Shown here piece by piece: positions 48,441 to 62,488 of a DNA stretch of 64,000 nt. A model generated the notes under the pieces. It saw nothing but the letters and a program-made list of their open reading frames with translations, searched no databases and was not told the origin of the DNA. The stretch spans positions 1 through 64,000 of the forward strand of contig CAJVPP010000018.1 of the NCBI GenBank assembly GCA_910592005.1. Direction: 5' to 3'. Every line of letters begins with the position of its first letter. Position 1 is the stretch's first letter. The DNA is from Funneliformis mosseae (taxonomy: Eukaryota > Glomeromycota > Glomeromycetes > Glomerales > Glomeraceae). Made by a program: the position numbers and the translations under genes.

Positions 48441-50397
48441 TTAATGTTCGTTAATCCACTTTAATCCTTCATGGTTATCAATCTGTGTGGTTTTTCTATT
48501 TAGAACTTCCATTACTTTTTCTCGAACACCTATTTTAGACTTTCGATCCTTGAGAAAGAAATCGACAATCTCTTGTTGAGTCATGCTTACCGATCCTGCA
48601 TCCGGTGTTTCACCAGTAACAACTTTTCGAATTTCTTCTTCAGTTGGTAGTGCAAACCTAGAATACGGATAATTCTCAAAAGACCGTATATTTAATAAAT
48701 TCAAATGATGTTTTTCCGAAGATTCAAAATAAAAATTTTCTATTGCATCGTCAGATATATCTTCTAACTTTGAAGGATTCCAGACAGGTTTTCTTTTCTC
48801 AACAAGTCTTGCTGTTACTCCTTCGATGAAATCCGACCTTTCCTGTTTTTATCATTGTTGTTAGTTATTCTTATCCATAAATGTTGAAAACTTTTAATAT
48901 GTAAACCTCACCAGAATTTTTTGAGCTAATTTATACTCCATTTTAAAACAATCCGTTATAACCATTTGCTTGCCCTTTCTTAATTCTTTTAAAGTAACCT
49001 TTTTAGATAAAGTTGAATTATTAATGAACGTTTACGTAAAGGAATAAAAATCTGCAAGTACAAACTAAATATGAATAACCAACTTTTAGACTTGTAGGCG
49101 ACATTTTTGATAAAGTGTCTATTACGCTATTTGACCATGTCTTATCTTCTTCCTTAGATAACGCATCAATAATACTCTCCACTGTATTACTCTTAAAACA
49201 CCTAAAATCCCAAAAATTGTCAAGTTACCGCTTCCCCTTCATAGTGATCATCGTAAAATTTTCTTACCGATCGATGGCTTTTCTAATATTCCCACCAAGA
49301 GCATAAATATGATTTTGTTCAGGCTCCGCTACAAAATCTTCAATGGCTGCATTTATCACCTCATGATCATCACTCTCTAGTTCACTCAAACGATCTTCCA
49401 AATGCGATAATCGATTTAAAGGGACGTAATGTGTCGCAATTCCAGACAAACTATAAGAATTGACAAGAATTATATATCGACGTCCGAGCATAATTTGAAC
49501 AAAATAATAGATACAAACAACACGTACAAAACATCTATGCCACGTAGCCTTGCGCCGGTCAATGCTAGATAAGTTCCAACCTCTCCGTCCATTCTTGGTA
49601 AAAAGAAGGATCCACCAACGTCAGGGAAAAACCCGATATTAGTCTCTGGCATGGCAAATACCGTTTCTTCAGTAGCGACGCGAAATGGCGCGTGAACTGA
49701 TAGACCAACGCCACCTCCCACTTTGTTAATTGTAATCAAGCAAAAGAAATAGAACAACTATGTGAATGTTTGGGTATTAGATCTTTGAGCCAATATTAAT
49801 ATATATTATATTAATGTCATTGACAAACAAGACATACTAGTAATGCCATTCATCAAGGCAACAAATGGTTTATCTATCGTGGCGATAAGATGATTAAGCT
49901 GGTACTCTTCTTCGAAAAACTGAAGGGCTCGAAGATCATCTTCACCATTCTTCTCTTTTGTCGCCAATTCTACAACACCTATACTCAAAACGTGTGAGTA
50001 TTTTGAATTTGAGTTCAAAAAGAATATATTTATAATTACGTTTTACGTCGCCACCAGCACAAAACGCCTTTTCTCTAGCTTTAAGAATGATTACTTTACA
50101 TAGATGGGATTCATTCCATGCCTACATCAAATCAAATTAATTTTGATACAACAAACGTTGATAAATCATTAAATACATTATATTTTTACAAACCTGTAAT
50201 TGTGGTGTCATATTTCTAACCATGCTTAGATCCAATGCATTTAGAACATTTGGACGATTTAATATGAAAAAACGGCTACCAAATTTTCTTTTATGAAGGA
50301 CGTCTGCCTGCATTAAATTCAAAAGAAATAAATTAATAAAATATAATATAATATCTTAAATAATTGAGCTCAAAGTCACCTGCGGCGGATCTGGCAT
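48441..50397 (-). CDS. HIBCH: 3-hydroxyisobutyryl-CoA hydrolase (HIBCH/Ehd3-like)
   Basis: Nine exons join in frame to 445 codons: 50,380-50,397, 50,194-50,307, 50,040-50,121, 49,838-49,978, 49,528-49,720, 49,268-49,450, 49,084-49,201, 48,912-48,998 and 48,441-48,842. Crotonase-fold signatures: [23 protein letters not shown] (about 64-71), MNGITMGGGVGLS (oxyanion hole), and [20 protein letters not shown] with the family's catalytic-type Glu144 and Asp152. The long C-terminal part ([12 protein letters not shown] to the end) is specific to HIBCH. The enzyme frees 3-hydroxyisobutyrate from its CoA ester in valine breakdown, normally in mitochondria. The ATG used gives no clear presequence. The same frame is open upstream, so an extra 5' exon with a targeting signal is possible. 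Confidence 0.9.
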
Positions 50398-50846
50398 AGT
50401 CTGAAGGTTCGTGCAAGAAGAGGAAGATATCTATTTTGGAATTATATTTTTAAACAGTAAACTTAATGAATTTAGGAATTCAATCTAAACCAAACGTTCG
50501 AACCGAGACTAACATGTTTTGAATGCTGGTAAGCAAAAGGACCGAAATTGTTTAATGCTGATTTACTACACGAGGCTTTACGAAAGATTAAAAAACTTGT
50601 GTATTTTTGAGACAACTTGTACCGACATTCTAAAACAAGTTGTCGCATTTTTTATTAATTTTTTTTGTGTAAAGCTTGCCTTTTTTTTTTTAAAAAAAAA
50701 AAAAGATATCAATTGTGATACGATAACACGTTTAGGATTAATCGATAAGAAACACTATATACAAAAAAATGGTGATTATATAGAGGTGTGATTGTATAAA
50801 GGTATAATTTTTTTTTAATTTTGGCATCATTTTATTTATATAATAT
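50398..50846. promoter_or_regulatory. upstream region of HIBCH up to the transposon border
   Basis: 450 bp between the HIBCH start codon and the left end of a TIR element. It contains a poly-T/A run and no recognisable motif. Any HIBCH promoter or 5' exon must fit in this space or use the transposon sequence beyond. Confidence 0.4.
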
Positions 50847-50943
50847 GGGGCATGCTGTAACAAAACCAGACAAAGTGAACATTGGTATTGCCAGAATTGC
50901 AGGGATCAAAATTTAGTCATTATTGTCACAATTGTAATGTGAT
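50847..50943 (+). repeat. left end of the GAGGCATGCTGTAAC TIR family
   Basis: About 97 bp matching the inverted right end of the 8.2-kb element at about 17,950-18,057. It marks the sharp change from host gene island to A+T-rich sequence. Confidence 0.7.
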
Positions 50944-51320
50944 TATAATTTAACAGTCCCATTTGCTATCTTCCCTGTTTCTTATATTGCCAGGCATTTC
51001 CGTGATCTTTACAATTTGGCATTCACATTCGCTTCTTTTGTGTTAATGAGCTTGCTAATACAAGAGTTGATATCATTGTAACTATTTAAACATGTAAATA
51101 TCTAAAATAAAACAATATAAATGAAAATAATATATTTAAAATTTAATGAATTGTAAGAATTTTTTTTAACTATTTTACTTGACACTGTGAATGTAACGAT
51201 TAAAATCGTTACGGATAATATTTTTTATTTTTAATATTTATTGATTATTTGGAAAAATGTTTAATCGTTTGTGTAACTTTAGAGATTTTAATTATTTATT
51301 TATTTATACACAAAGAGTTA

Positions 51321-54300
51321 GGGCAATGACATATATTACCTAATATTTTAGGGGGTGGGGGTATATTAGAAGTAGCTGATGAATTTTACTCTATAACCAA
51401 AAAGTCCTGTGTTCTTGTTCCTTCTCTGTTCAAAAATTTCATTTGATGGACCATAATTTTGTTGTATAATCTTAATTGGTCACAAAGGTTTTTCTTTTTT
51501 ATTTGAGAAATTTTGAAGTTTCTCTTAAAGAGGAAAATATACAGGGACATTCTCTTTAAGCCTTTACTCTTATTTTCGGAGTATAAAATAAATAATATAC
51601 TTTTAGAAATTGAACAAAAAAATATCTAAATATCATATATTAGATAATATTTATGTAAAATATAATAAGTACAGTCAACTCTTGTTATAACAAACTCTAT
51701 ATTCTAGACCTCAACTCTGCTAGCAGGGGATCTTAGGTTACATATACTAATATTAATCACGTGATATCAGTGACTTAGATAATATATATAACTATAACTA
51801 TTATATTATATTTTTATTGTATTACAGTTATTATATAACATAAAAAAAAATAGATCATTCTTTATCTGAAATGTATTCTCTTAAACTCGTTTCGTCAAGA
51901 AGAGGGCGCTTTTGTTGTAATGGAAGAAGAGAGAAATTGTTAAGGGTTCTTGAATTATGTTTTTTGGATTTTTACTTAGGTTATCCACAGCTGGTAAAAT
52001 GCATAGTTCTTTTATGATTTGTCAAATAAGTAAAAGTTGAAAAGTACTTGTTGTATATAGAACAACAAAGACGTGAATAGGTTGTTTAATCAAGGGATAG
52101 GCAATGCGAATCATATCCAGAAATTTTCAAAAGATCATAATATTCAAGAAAATATATAGGATTAGTACAATATTTGTCTTTAGATTTTGTAACTGAAAGC
52201 AAAAAACCATTATTCAAAAGAAGGAAATCTGTGGCTTCTTTTACACGAAAAGGCCCACAATAGCTTGCATTAGTGCAATGTTTAATGTCAAAGGAATATT
52301 GACATAAGTTGCAATAATTTTTGATTCATGACCATGACACAAAACATTCCGGTAAGTCATTTCCTTTTTCTTGTTTCTTTTTTTGTTTTTTTTTGTTCCA
52401 CTTTTTCTTTATCTGTACCTTCAAATTCTAGGTTTTTGAATGGATTAGTAAGCTCTTCGATATACTGTGCATTTACACTTCTTCCAAAAATCAAATCTCA
52501 ATACCAAATTTTGCAAAGTTATTCTCTAGCATATCGAAAGTTTTGAAAGGCTAACTCTGGATCAATCACTTTACCTTGTGAATTTAAATGAGATCCAAAA
52601 TGATCAATTGGTAGTATGATACCTGCTAATTTTTCAGACAGTGTTACCATTCCCTTTCAACAGGATTATATTTAGACTGTCCTGAAGCGTGTGTTCGTAT
52701 AGTCAGGTAATCTAAATCAAATTTTTAAAAAAGTTGACAATAAGATTTAATGTTTTTTAAATGTCTTGGGTTCTCGTCCAGTTCTCCATCTACCAATAAC
52801 ACCCAAATAGGTTAAATTTCTCCATTTTTTTTTTAACACATCGTTATATTTAGGATCTAGGGTAAGGCTTTTGAGGTTTTACATGTGTGTGAATAAAGAC
52901 ATACCAAGGGACCATTGATAACGTACAAAAATAGTAAGTTGTTCCGTTTGTAAATCATCATTTGATTCATTTGGTTTTATCATAAGATAAACTGATAGAA
53001 TTAATTTTTGCCTATTTCTAGAGGGAAATTATAATCGGCCACACTAACAGGCTCATGAACTGACTGCAATATGCGAAATATCTGACCTATGGCAGGTACT
53101 TCAAGTCCTATTTTTACCTTATTGTCTTGGGAAATAATGACAGAATTTTCAGCAAAGACGGTGACAAATTATCTTGCGCATTTAATAGATGTAAGACAAT
53201 AATGACCATTAGAATGGTTTCATGTTTTAGTACATGAAACTTTAGTTATTGCGACTCATGCTGAATGATGATATGCTTATGCAGTAATGGAGTTGAATTA
53301 GTGAGGTAGCAGGTAATTTTTCAATGTTGTTCTCACCATATAAACATTGTAATTCTCTTCAAGATTTTTGCGCAAATCTTCAATGATTCGCACTTTAACC
53401 ACTTCTTTTTGTCATCTTTTATCAGCTGCTCCAAATTTGATTGAATTGTGAATATGATTATATAAATCCAGATGTTCAAAAAGAAGTGAGGGACGACCAG
53501 GCTTATTATATATTACTATCTCCTTGTTCTCAATAAGTGTTTTTCTTTTCTTTTCTTTACACTTTTGAGTATATTCAGCATTTTTTTTAACTTAATAATT
53601 CTTTCTTTATTAGATTTGATTTCAGCTTGAAGACTCTCTATTTTTATATATGTATCATGCCGAAATTGAGAATCTATCATGATGTTGTATATCTGCTCAA
53701 ATTCAGCAAGATTTTTTTCAGCTGTTATTATCTCACTTGCTATCCTTCTTTGTGCTGATGCATTGATGGAAATTTCTGATACAGAATCAATTGAACGAAT
53801 CATAGAAAGAGTAGGAAGAGGAAGGGTCAAAGCTTTTCTAGGCATAGAAGGCCTTAGTCTCATTATTTGTATATCAGATAAATTATATGGTGTAGCCAGA
53901 TAATTTCTAATAATATCTTTAATTTCCGCTTTACTTTTGTTTTTAATTTTATTCTATTCTTTTGTTGCTTTATCACAAATATCAGCGCAATTAGGGTACC
54001 ATTTCCAGTTTTAACTATAATACTATATACATAAGTATTAAAAAATTTTTGGTACTTATTTGTTGGTGAATTATATTAATTTCTTATTAAACTTGGAGCT
54101 AACGAAGAAAGTTTAGTTTATTTTTGCATTAAAAATAGAATTATTACACGTTTATTTATAAAAAAGTTTTTATAATCAAATATGAAAGTTGAGCATGTTA
54201 TAAAACTTTGCAGTAATTTGAATTTCTTTTTTTGTAGTGAAATAATTTCCCTCTATAGCAATTTAAGTTTTTTTTTTGTAATGAAAAAATGCGAAATAAT

Positions 54301-54611
54301 TCCCTTTACAGCAATACGTAGCAAGATATGATCCTATAAAGAGAAGATCAGTATTATATTTTCTTTGATTTTGAATCTTTTAAATATATTTTTTTTTAAT
54401 ATAAAATAGATTATTATAATAAATTTTACTATTTTTTTATTATTTTTTATTATAATATATTTGATATGATATTTTACAACTGATAAAATATACTGATATA
54501 TAATTTCTATAAAAGAAAATTGATTAATGTTCATGTGATTAAAATATCTTACCTGAGGGTGGGGGGTTAAGGCTTATAATAAGTGATATTAGATAATATA
54601 TATCACTGCCC
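51321..54611 (-). mobile_element. TIR DNA transposon relic, copy B (TTA-flanked)
   Basis: Left end GGGCAATGACATATATTACC at 51,321 and inverted right end (minus strand from 54,611) GGGCAGTGATATATATTATC. Both continue into TAATATT or TAATATC. TTA flanks both sides (51,318-51,320 and 54,612-54,614). The interior is collinear with copy A at 1,346-4,387 and carries a better preserved but still broken transposase-like gene on the minus strand. G-rich tracts (GGGGGTGGGGG near 51,351 and GGGTGGGGGG near 54,557) lie just inside each end. Confidence 0.75.
51890..54050 (-). pseudogene. decayed transposase-like gene (copy B)
   Basis: Minus-strand coding traces in the same order as copy A. The longest open piece is 53,516-53,863 (115 codons; coiled coil with NLAEFEQIYNIMIDSQFRHD). 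Next come a LLFEHLDLYNHIHNSIKFGA-type motif (about 53,440-53,500), DLDYLTIRTHASGQSKYNPV (about 52,655-52,715), and FRYARE ... DLIFGR (about 52,485-52,545). Several TAA and TGA codons and frameshifts break it. Compared with copy A it keeps more of the conserved motifs. Likely a DDE-type transposase, but catalytic residues were not assigned. Confidence 0.55.
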
Positions 54612-55149
54612 TTATATATTCAATTCTTTTTTTTAATGTTGATTAATGATGCTAAAGAACATTAATTCTTAATTATGTTTCTTTATAAGTTCTTCTAAAA
54701 AGTCCTGAAAAACATATGCTTTCTATATTTGTATCATAACAATATGTATTTTTATTATTATTTATATTATTTTAAATTAGTATAAATATAGAGATTTTAA
54801 GATCCATAAGTATTTTAACGAATGATTAATTTATTTAATTAAAATGTAATTATCTGATTGTTAATTAATTGTTAAGAAGTAGTTTAACTTCTGAAATTAT
54901 ATTTGACTTGTATTTGAAATAAATAAAAAATTATGTTTACAGTGAAATATGTTTCATTAATACAAAAAAATCAAATATTAACACACATAAGCATGCCTAA
55001 CTACTAGTATTCCATAAAATTAACAAGCAAAGTATTTATTATTATGAATTCTGTTCAACTGATATAAAATAAAATAATAAGATAAATACAGTAGATGCAT
55101 AATAAAATATCTTGTTAAAGAATAACGTCTTACGAATGAAGAATTCTTG

Positions 55150-57000
55150 TGTTTTTATTGATTTACATTTATTCTATACTCTGTTTTGAGCTTTTCTTGA
55201 AGTATCAAAACAAGTTAGAAGGTAAATCTTTGTTGATGGTGGTGTAACACATAGATCATTATCACATGATTTTTGAAGATCTTGAAGTGTATCTTCATTG
55301 TCGTTTTGTGATATCACCTTAATGACATTGTTAATGATTTTCTGTCAAGATAAAATTTGAATATTGATAAAATACTATTATTTTGTTTGTCATACAAGAT
55401 ATAAATACAATCTTTGCTTTTCACGTAAGTATGATCGTAGGAAGAGCTCTTGTACTAAACTCATCGACAGTTAATAGAACAGTTAGCTTTTTAGAATGAG
55501 ATATTCGACAAATATACCCTGCAGGAGAGTCTAATGTGAACAGAAGTACAGAAAGCCCTAAAAAAATTGTCAAAATTAGTTGAAAGAATCAACTGTAAAT
55601 AGTGTTTATAATATACATCAACAGTATACCTGAATGTATAAAACCAATAGTCATTAGATTTCTGACAATTTTTTCTCTTGATTTCACATGAGTACATAAG
55701 TCATTGAATTGATCCTTCATCATTTTTGGTATTTTTAATCCTCTATCATGTAAAATTTTTGTCCTATTATTACATTTAAATAAGTTTCTCGCTTTCCCGT
55801 AGCCAAACTCCATAGAATTGCGATGAATTATCAAATCTCCTCTTCTACCCATAATCTTCCTTTGTATGGAGTTAACTGAAATAACTGCACAGTTTCAATT
55901 CTTCTATGAAATTGACGTAAGACTGCAAATTTCTCCACTGTTGTAAGGAAATTGATCAATAATTAAATTTATATAAATAACAGGATAGTGTAATACACTA
56001 TCTTACCTTTCCACTTCTACACCTTCTATATTTTCAAACACTCTATCTATAAATGACCATATGTGTAATATCAACTATGTCTCTGAGTGATTCTTCTTTA
56101 AACTATTTGCTTTATATTTGCAAAACTTGTATAAAAACAAAAATGATTAATATTTAAGGTTGTCCTTTTAAATTAGAATGAGATTTTGTACTTATAGGTT
56201 TTCAACAGTATTTCTAATCTAATTCCAATCAAAATCCCTCTGTCGATTGTAAGATAATTTTCATAGTTCTGAACTGAATATCAATGCTTTAAGGTCAGAA
56301 ATTGTGGACTATTCAAATATGTTATAGTAAAAAGAAGTTACTGATAATTTGTAAACGATGATATTAAGATATAACATAGAAAATATATACAGCTTTGAAT
56401 TTACTAAGATACAACAATAAATCTTGAGGCATATCCAGAAGTAATTTCTGTTTATGCATATGAATTTTCTCGAGCTCAGATTTGGTAAAGACCTTTTCAT
56501 TAATGAGACTTCTGTTATCTGGATCAACAATAAAAAAATGGTAGAGACTTTTGATATGTCAATATCTTAAATGACAAATGACAAGATTCAATAATTAACA
56601 CTTATTGCTCCTGAGTACATCTCATGTCAAATTTGTATAATTCGTCTTCAACAATTTTTCCTGTTGTCAATGCCCATTTTTTGCTATTGTCCATTATTTG
56701 ATATATGTTCACAAACTTACTAAAATCCTCAGCTGACATTTGTATTTTCTCGCTGTTTATTGCATTAGTTGTTAAATTGACTTGAACTTTGTTTTCATCA
56801 GTCTTTATTTGTATCATATCCAAAAATAGGGAAAGGTAAGATAATATTTTTGTATTATATGTGAGCTGTGTTCTGAATTAACCTTCTTGACCTCTTTAGA
56901 AAAAATTGAACCTGTACTATTAAGAGTATGTTTGGACGTTGATAATATGTCAATCTGAGAATTCTTCTGAAGAGAGTTCTTTAACATTACATTTTTCAGC
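55150..57000 (-). pseudogene. broken multi-exon gene of a dispersed fungal family
   Basis: Minus-strand exon-like pieces in order: about 56,602-56,823 (acidic, FSKFVNIYQIMDNSKKWAL), 56,400-56,520 (VDPDNRSLINEKVFTKSELE ... MPQDLLLYLSKF), 56,170-56,270 (ENYLTIDRGILIGIRLEILL), 55,589-55,852 (MGRRGDLIIHRNSMEFGYGK ... MTIGFIHSG), and 55,440-55,560 (LDSPAGYICRISHSKKLTV). The GRRGDLI ... ME(F/V)G ... IGFIHSG pattern matches, from memory, an uncharacterised repeat-associated family of Rhizophagus. It is not translatable as a whole: a TGA occurs at about 55,428, where family members have Trp. Function unknown. Confidence 0.4.
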
Positions 57001-57339
57001 TTTATCTAATAAACTAAGATTTCCAAGAATGTGTGTATATTTTACTGCCATCTATTTTGCATGATGGTTCAAGTTGGTAACATTTTGGCAAGAATAAAAG
57101 ACAGTAATATATAAGACTTATCTTCTTCCATTTATGAATTATACTCTCTCAATAGGCCTGCATCTCATTTTTCAAATGTTCAGAATCCATCTTTGCAGGA
57201 AGCATATTTAGGAAATGTAAAATTTGGTAATAATAAAAAAGTAAAAGTTAATTATAAAACAATACAATGACAAGTTAAATAGCAACTCTAAGCAGTTGAG
57301 ATGCAAGTTTGCAATGGTGAGGATTCAAAATGTAGATTG

Positions 57340-57436
57340 ATATTCTTGAGTCAGAACGTAGACTGATTAGAGTGTTACCACCATCACTTAGGTCAGAATG
57401 TTGACTGATACTCCTGATTAGAATGTAGATTGACCA
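57340..57436. repeat. degenerate tandem repeat (TCAGAATGTAGATTGATA-like unit)
   Basis: Four to five variants of (A/G)GAA(T/C)GTAGA(T/C)TGAT(A/T) with CTTGA or CCTGA spacers follow one another over about 100 bp. It lies next to the broken gene at 55.2-57.0 kb. Confidence 0.5.
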
Positions 57437-58522
57437 GGAGCTCCCTTGATTAAATAAAAGAAAATATTACTTTAATCTTTAAAGTTCCAAAATCTTTTAG
57501 ATTGAGATTTTTTGCTTTTTTTAAAAATCTATGACACTAGGCACTATTGAGGCTGTTCTACTCATCAGAAAAAGATGGTACAGAAATAATAACATCACAG
57601 TAAAGAATTAAAAACTTATAGTATAACCAGTTTGTGTGTTTGTTTATGTAAGATAAAAGAGCTGAAAAGGTTAGAAAAAGATAATTCAGATTGCAAATTG
57701 AGTCACGTATGGGACTTACCAAAATAACTAGGGTAATATTTATTTAAAGACATATTTGTAAATTTATGCCTGAAGTAAAGTTAAAGAAAATAGTAGAAAA
57801 AGTTGAATTCAAACTTAATATTATACTTATTATAGTGGGAATCTGAGAATCAATACTGTGTAAAAATTGAGAAGTTGTGTTAAGGAAAGTGTAACAGAAG
57901 TTTAATTTTATTGGTGACAGAAATTTGTAATACCTAGTACTAGAGGTTAAATAATTTAATGAAGCTAATTTAGGATTACACGTAAAGTCAAAGCTTGTTA
58001 AATGTATAGTTTAGATTTGACATAATAATAGAGAATTTTATGCATTTATCGAATCATGCAATTATCTTTTATTTCATAATAGGAAATATATGATTTGTAG
58101 AGATTTTTTCTATAAAAAGATAAGATCTTCAATAATCTAATATAAATAATGAAAAAAAAACTAATTTTTTTATGACGAAATCATTTATAGTTGATTGCTT
58201 CATATTGTCAAAATAGAATTTAAATAAATGGGAATGAAAATTTTGAAAAACAGATAAAGTATTTAAGTTATAAAAAAAATTTGAGGATGGGTTTTTAAGA
58301 AATGTTAACTTGTATTTTAATTGTTACATGAGATATAGATTAAACAAGTAAGATTTTTATATGATAACACATAATAAGAATAAGGAAATCATGATTTTAT
58401 TTATTACAAATTCACAAATTTAATTCTATTCTATCCACTTCATTTACTACCATAAGATTAATCTTAAAATCTCTTCAATTTTAAAATAAATAAAAACCTA
58501 CAAAGTAAATAGAAATTATACA

Positions 58523-58566
58523 ATTATATATATAGGGATAAGTATATATGAAAAGTAATAATAATA
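58523..58566 (+). repeat. block shared with the transposase-like gene start in the 8.2-kb element
   Basis: ATATATATAGGGATAAGT, then TATATGAAAAGTAATAATAA, matches 14,251-14,296, which spans the leader and start codon of the DUF7869 gene. Only the 5' part is present here, so it looks like a small remnant of another copy or a deletion derivative. Confidence 0.6.
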
Positions 58567-61500
58567 TAGATCACAAATTGAAATGGTTAACAGTATATAT
58601 AAAGTTAATTCTTATCTTTAACCATTAACTGTTAATATATTCTACATTAACCTTTTAAATAAAAAATTAAAATTAAATATAATATGTTAAAATAATAAAT
58701 TAAATAAAAAATCTTACTTAATTAAAATAAGCTTCTATTTCATTTCAAAAGATATTGAATTCTTTACTTTTAAAATTATTATTAATTTATAAATCAATAA
58801 TTACTAATAGATTTTCAAATATAAATATTATTTGTAATCAGTTTTTAATTTCTTTACTAATAATATTTGATATTATGAAAGCATTATCAGTCAAATCATA
58901 ATATAAGATGCAAAGTATATCTAAAGAAACTTATTGATAAAAGAATATTTTAAAGTAATAATAAATTAATTATATAATTAAATAAAATATTTATAAGTTC
59001 TTTTAATCAATATCTTATTTAATACATTTTTTTTCATTTGATAAGTAATGTACTTTAACAAAATTTTTTGAATTATTATCATTATACATATACTTTCTAT
59101 TTCTATTTATAGATCTGCTAATAATAAAACTTTTTATATATAATTAGAATACCAGAATAATTTTTCTGATGATATTGATAAATAGTGATAGAAAAGTTAA
59201 GTTGCAAATTTTTAATGTAATAATATTTTTGCATTAGATCAGATAAAATATATTTTTCAAGATTAAAGAATTTATAATTATTTTTATTTAACAAAAAATC
59301 TGATAGTTCCTGATATTTAGTATTAATTTCTGAAAATCTTTTAATAGTATATACTTGCAAAATCTTGACTTAGATTTCAAATTATTAAATTACTAATATA
59401 ACAAATATTTATTTTATTATTAACTTTTTGTAAATATTTTGCATATTATTTAATTATACTTGTAGTTCAAATACTTTCAAAATAAAATCTACCCATTTTA
59501 TTTTACTTATCTATAGTTGACTAATTAAGAGTTCTAATAATTCTATCAATTATTCAAATTTCTCTTATTAAAATGACTCCTTTTTATAATGTCTAATATA
59601 ATAAAAAGTATTATAATATTTTGTTACATTAATATAGATTTAGGTTTTAAAAGTAATTAGAAGATATAATAAACAAACATTTAGTATATTATGGTATGAA
59701 TCAATATATCATAGAATATTTATAAGTCACTTAATAAATATTTTTTGCAATTTGCTTCTGATTTTCTCTTCAACCAACATTTTGATTTTTTTTTAATAAT
59801 ATTAAAATATCATTATATAAAACATCTTATTGAGTATCTTCTCTTTTGATTGATAAAAAGTATGACTTACAGTAATTTTTTATCATAATGTTAAACACAT
59901 TTCTTTTCAATTATTAAACTTGTTGAATTGTATTGTTTTTCTTCAATTTGTATAATAAAATATATATATTTTAATTTTAATTCTAATATTAAAGAAATAT
60001 TATTATACAATCTTTTTCTGAGATAATTCTACTTGTTATCTCCTTTCTTAACATAAACCTTTATATTATGTTCATCAAAAATGCCTTCATAAATTTCACT
60101 AAATATACATGTATTTTTAATAACATTAATAATTTGTTAACTAATTACCATTTTTTTGACCTTCATTAATACTAACAAAAAAATGCATATTGTCAGCTGA
60201 ATGAAATTATAAGCTTATTTTTTAAAAAAGTATGATTTTTTATATTCATTTTTACATGTATTACTTGTTTATAATTAAATATAATTTATCACAGTAGTAT
60301 TTTTCTATATTAAACTTTAAACTTGTTCATCATGCAATATTGTTCTATAATTGACATTTTGTTATGTAATATTTTTCTATGATTAAACATTATTAAAACT
60401 TAATTTTATTTGTTACATAATTATTGAATATTTATTATATAATTAATTTTGAAACTTTATGATAAATTTTTTATCATGTCTTGTATAAATTGATCTAATA
60501 CTCAACTTTGTGTATATAAATATAATTGTATAAAGTATAAATAAATGAGTATATTTAATATTTTAAAAATAGTGATATATATATATAAATATATAATAAT
60601 AAAGATGAGGGATTATAAATCTTCTAGTTAGTCTAACCTTAAAATCAATCAACCAATCATATAAAAGTTCTTTTTAATGATCTGAATAATCAGTTACAAT
60701 TGTTTTAATATTATATATTTCTCCTTGCATTCTCTTTCTATTATTCAGAATGTTAGGCATATTATAAACTGTATATCTTCATTACTTTGTATACTCACAA
60801 TTCTTTTTTTCAGGCAAAGCATACAAAAAATATTTTATATATTTCCAAATAGATTCTCAACATTGGAATCTTATAGATTTTGATGTATAGGCCTTTACAA
60901 ATTTACAAATTCTTAAATTAAAAGTATTTATTAAGTCTTAACAAATTTTTGAACACTATTTTCTAAGAGAAAACGTCTACAGAAGATGAAATAAAACATG
61001 CCTGATGTCTTTTAGCTATAAAGAAGGTCAGTATTGGATTTTTGTTAAACTAAATAGGAATCATTTTGCAACTCTCACTAAGTGCATCTCAATAGAGAAA
61101 ATGAGTCTTAGCAAATTAGCTATATTAGAAACTTGCTTTAATTGTGTACTGAGATAGATATATCTTCTAATCATTTATTGCTCTTCACTAACTGCAGATC
61201 AGAAAGAGTAGACAAGCAAAAATCTTTAAACAACTTTACTATCTATTTTATATTTCATTATGTATGTTAAACTGATTACCTTCATGTATTAGTATTATTA
61301 CCAAAAAGGATACTAAAATGCAAAGCATCTTTAAAGCAATTTAGCTATTTTAACCATAGTTCAATGTAGATCAGTGCTAAGATGATCAAAAAGTTGAAAA
61401 TATACAGTATTCAAGTAATTAATATAAAGATTTATTTATTACAATAATATATACTAAATATATAATAATACTTATTTGTTATTACTATTTTTGCAGAGAA

Positions 61501-62488
61501 TCAGATTAAATTACTAGAGATATCACTTTACAGACTGCAATTGTATAAGATAATTGAGATTAGAAATGGGGTTTTTCATTTTGCTTTATCCTCTATAGGA
61601 GAGTACATGGGTATTTAAAGCTTCTCACATACTACATGGTATATTTGTTTAATCTGTATGTTTAAACTTGAATAATTGCTAACTTTATACATGCTTAAGA
61701 TAAATTAATTAAATATTATAATGTTATGCAGAGTAATCTAATGAGATTAACAGAGTGAAAAAACTAAGTTCAGAAAGCTTAAAGGCCTAGTGGATGAAGG
61801 AATGAGCAAATTATATATAATGTAAAGAGCATATTTTGTTTACAGACATATTATTAAATAAATAATTTGCTAATTTCACTAAAATAAGGTCAATTATGTG
61901 ATATCATAAATGGCCACTTGATGTCGTGAAAGTACTTTGCAAGCTTTAGAAAATAGCGAATTAAGTGAAAAAAAATTTGCCATGCATTTTGTTTGCTTTT
62001 ATCTAATATTTATATTAGTTTAAATCATGCTATTCACGCTTAAATTATCTTAACTATATGTCTAGTTATGCATTAAATATTAATATCTTTTTAATAATGA
62101 TGATTTATTGTGAGATTACATGAGAGAAAATGCATGACCTTAAAACTATTTAATATGCATTCCTGTTCTTTGATCTTATGAGAGTCTTAGCTTAGAGTTA
62201 TTATTGATTATCTCTTTCTTACTTTTTATTTATATCTTGATCAATTTTACCATTTTAATCTTTTAATCTGCTATATTACATTTATAAAAATTTGTATAGA
62301 ATTTAACTTTCTTCATCCTTTTAATTTCCTTCTTAATATTATAAAAAACCTTAAAAATCTAAGATTAAGTTTTAAAATATAAAATTGATAAGATAATGTT
62401 TATTTTTAATATTAACAAATATAAATTTTATTTATATTATTCTATCAATTTATCCATTGAATTCTAATTATTAAAAAAAAAGTCTGAG

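Noticed and set aside
50398..50520. Upstream ATG (MLVSVRTF) as the true HIBCH start with a mitochondrial presequence
   Set aside because: The available donor sites do not join it in frame to the rest with a convincing splice consensus. Left as a possibility only.
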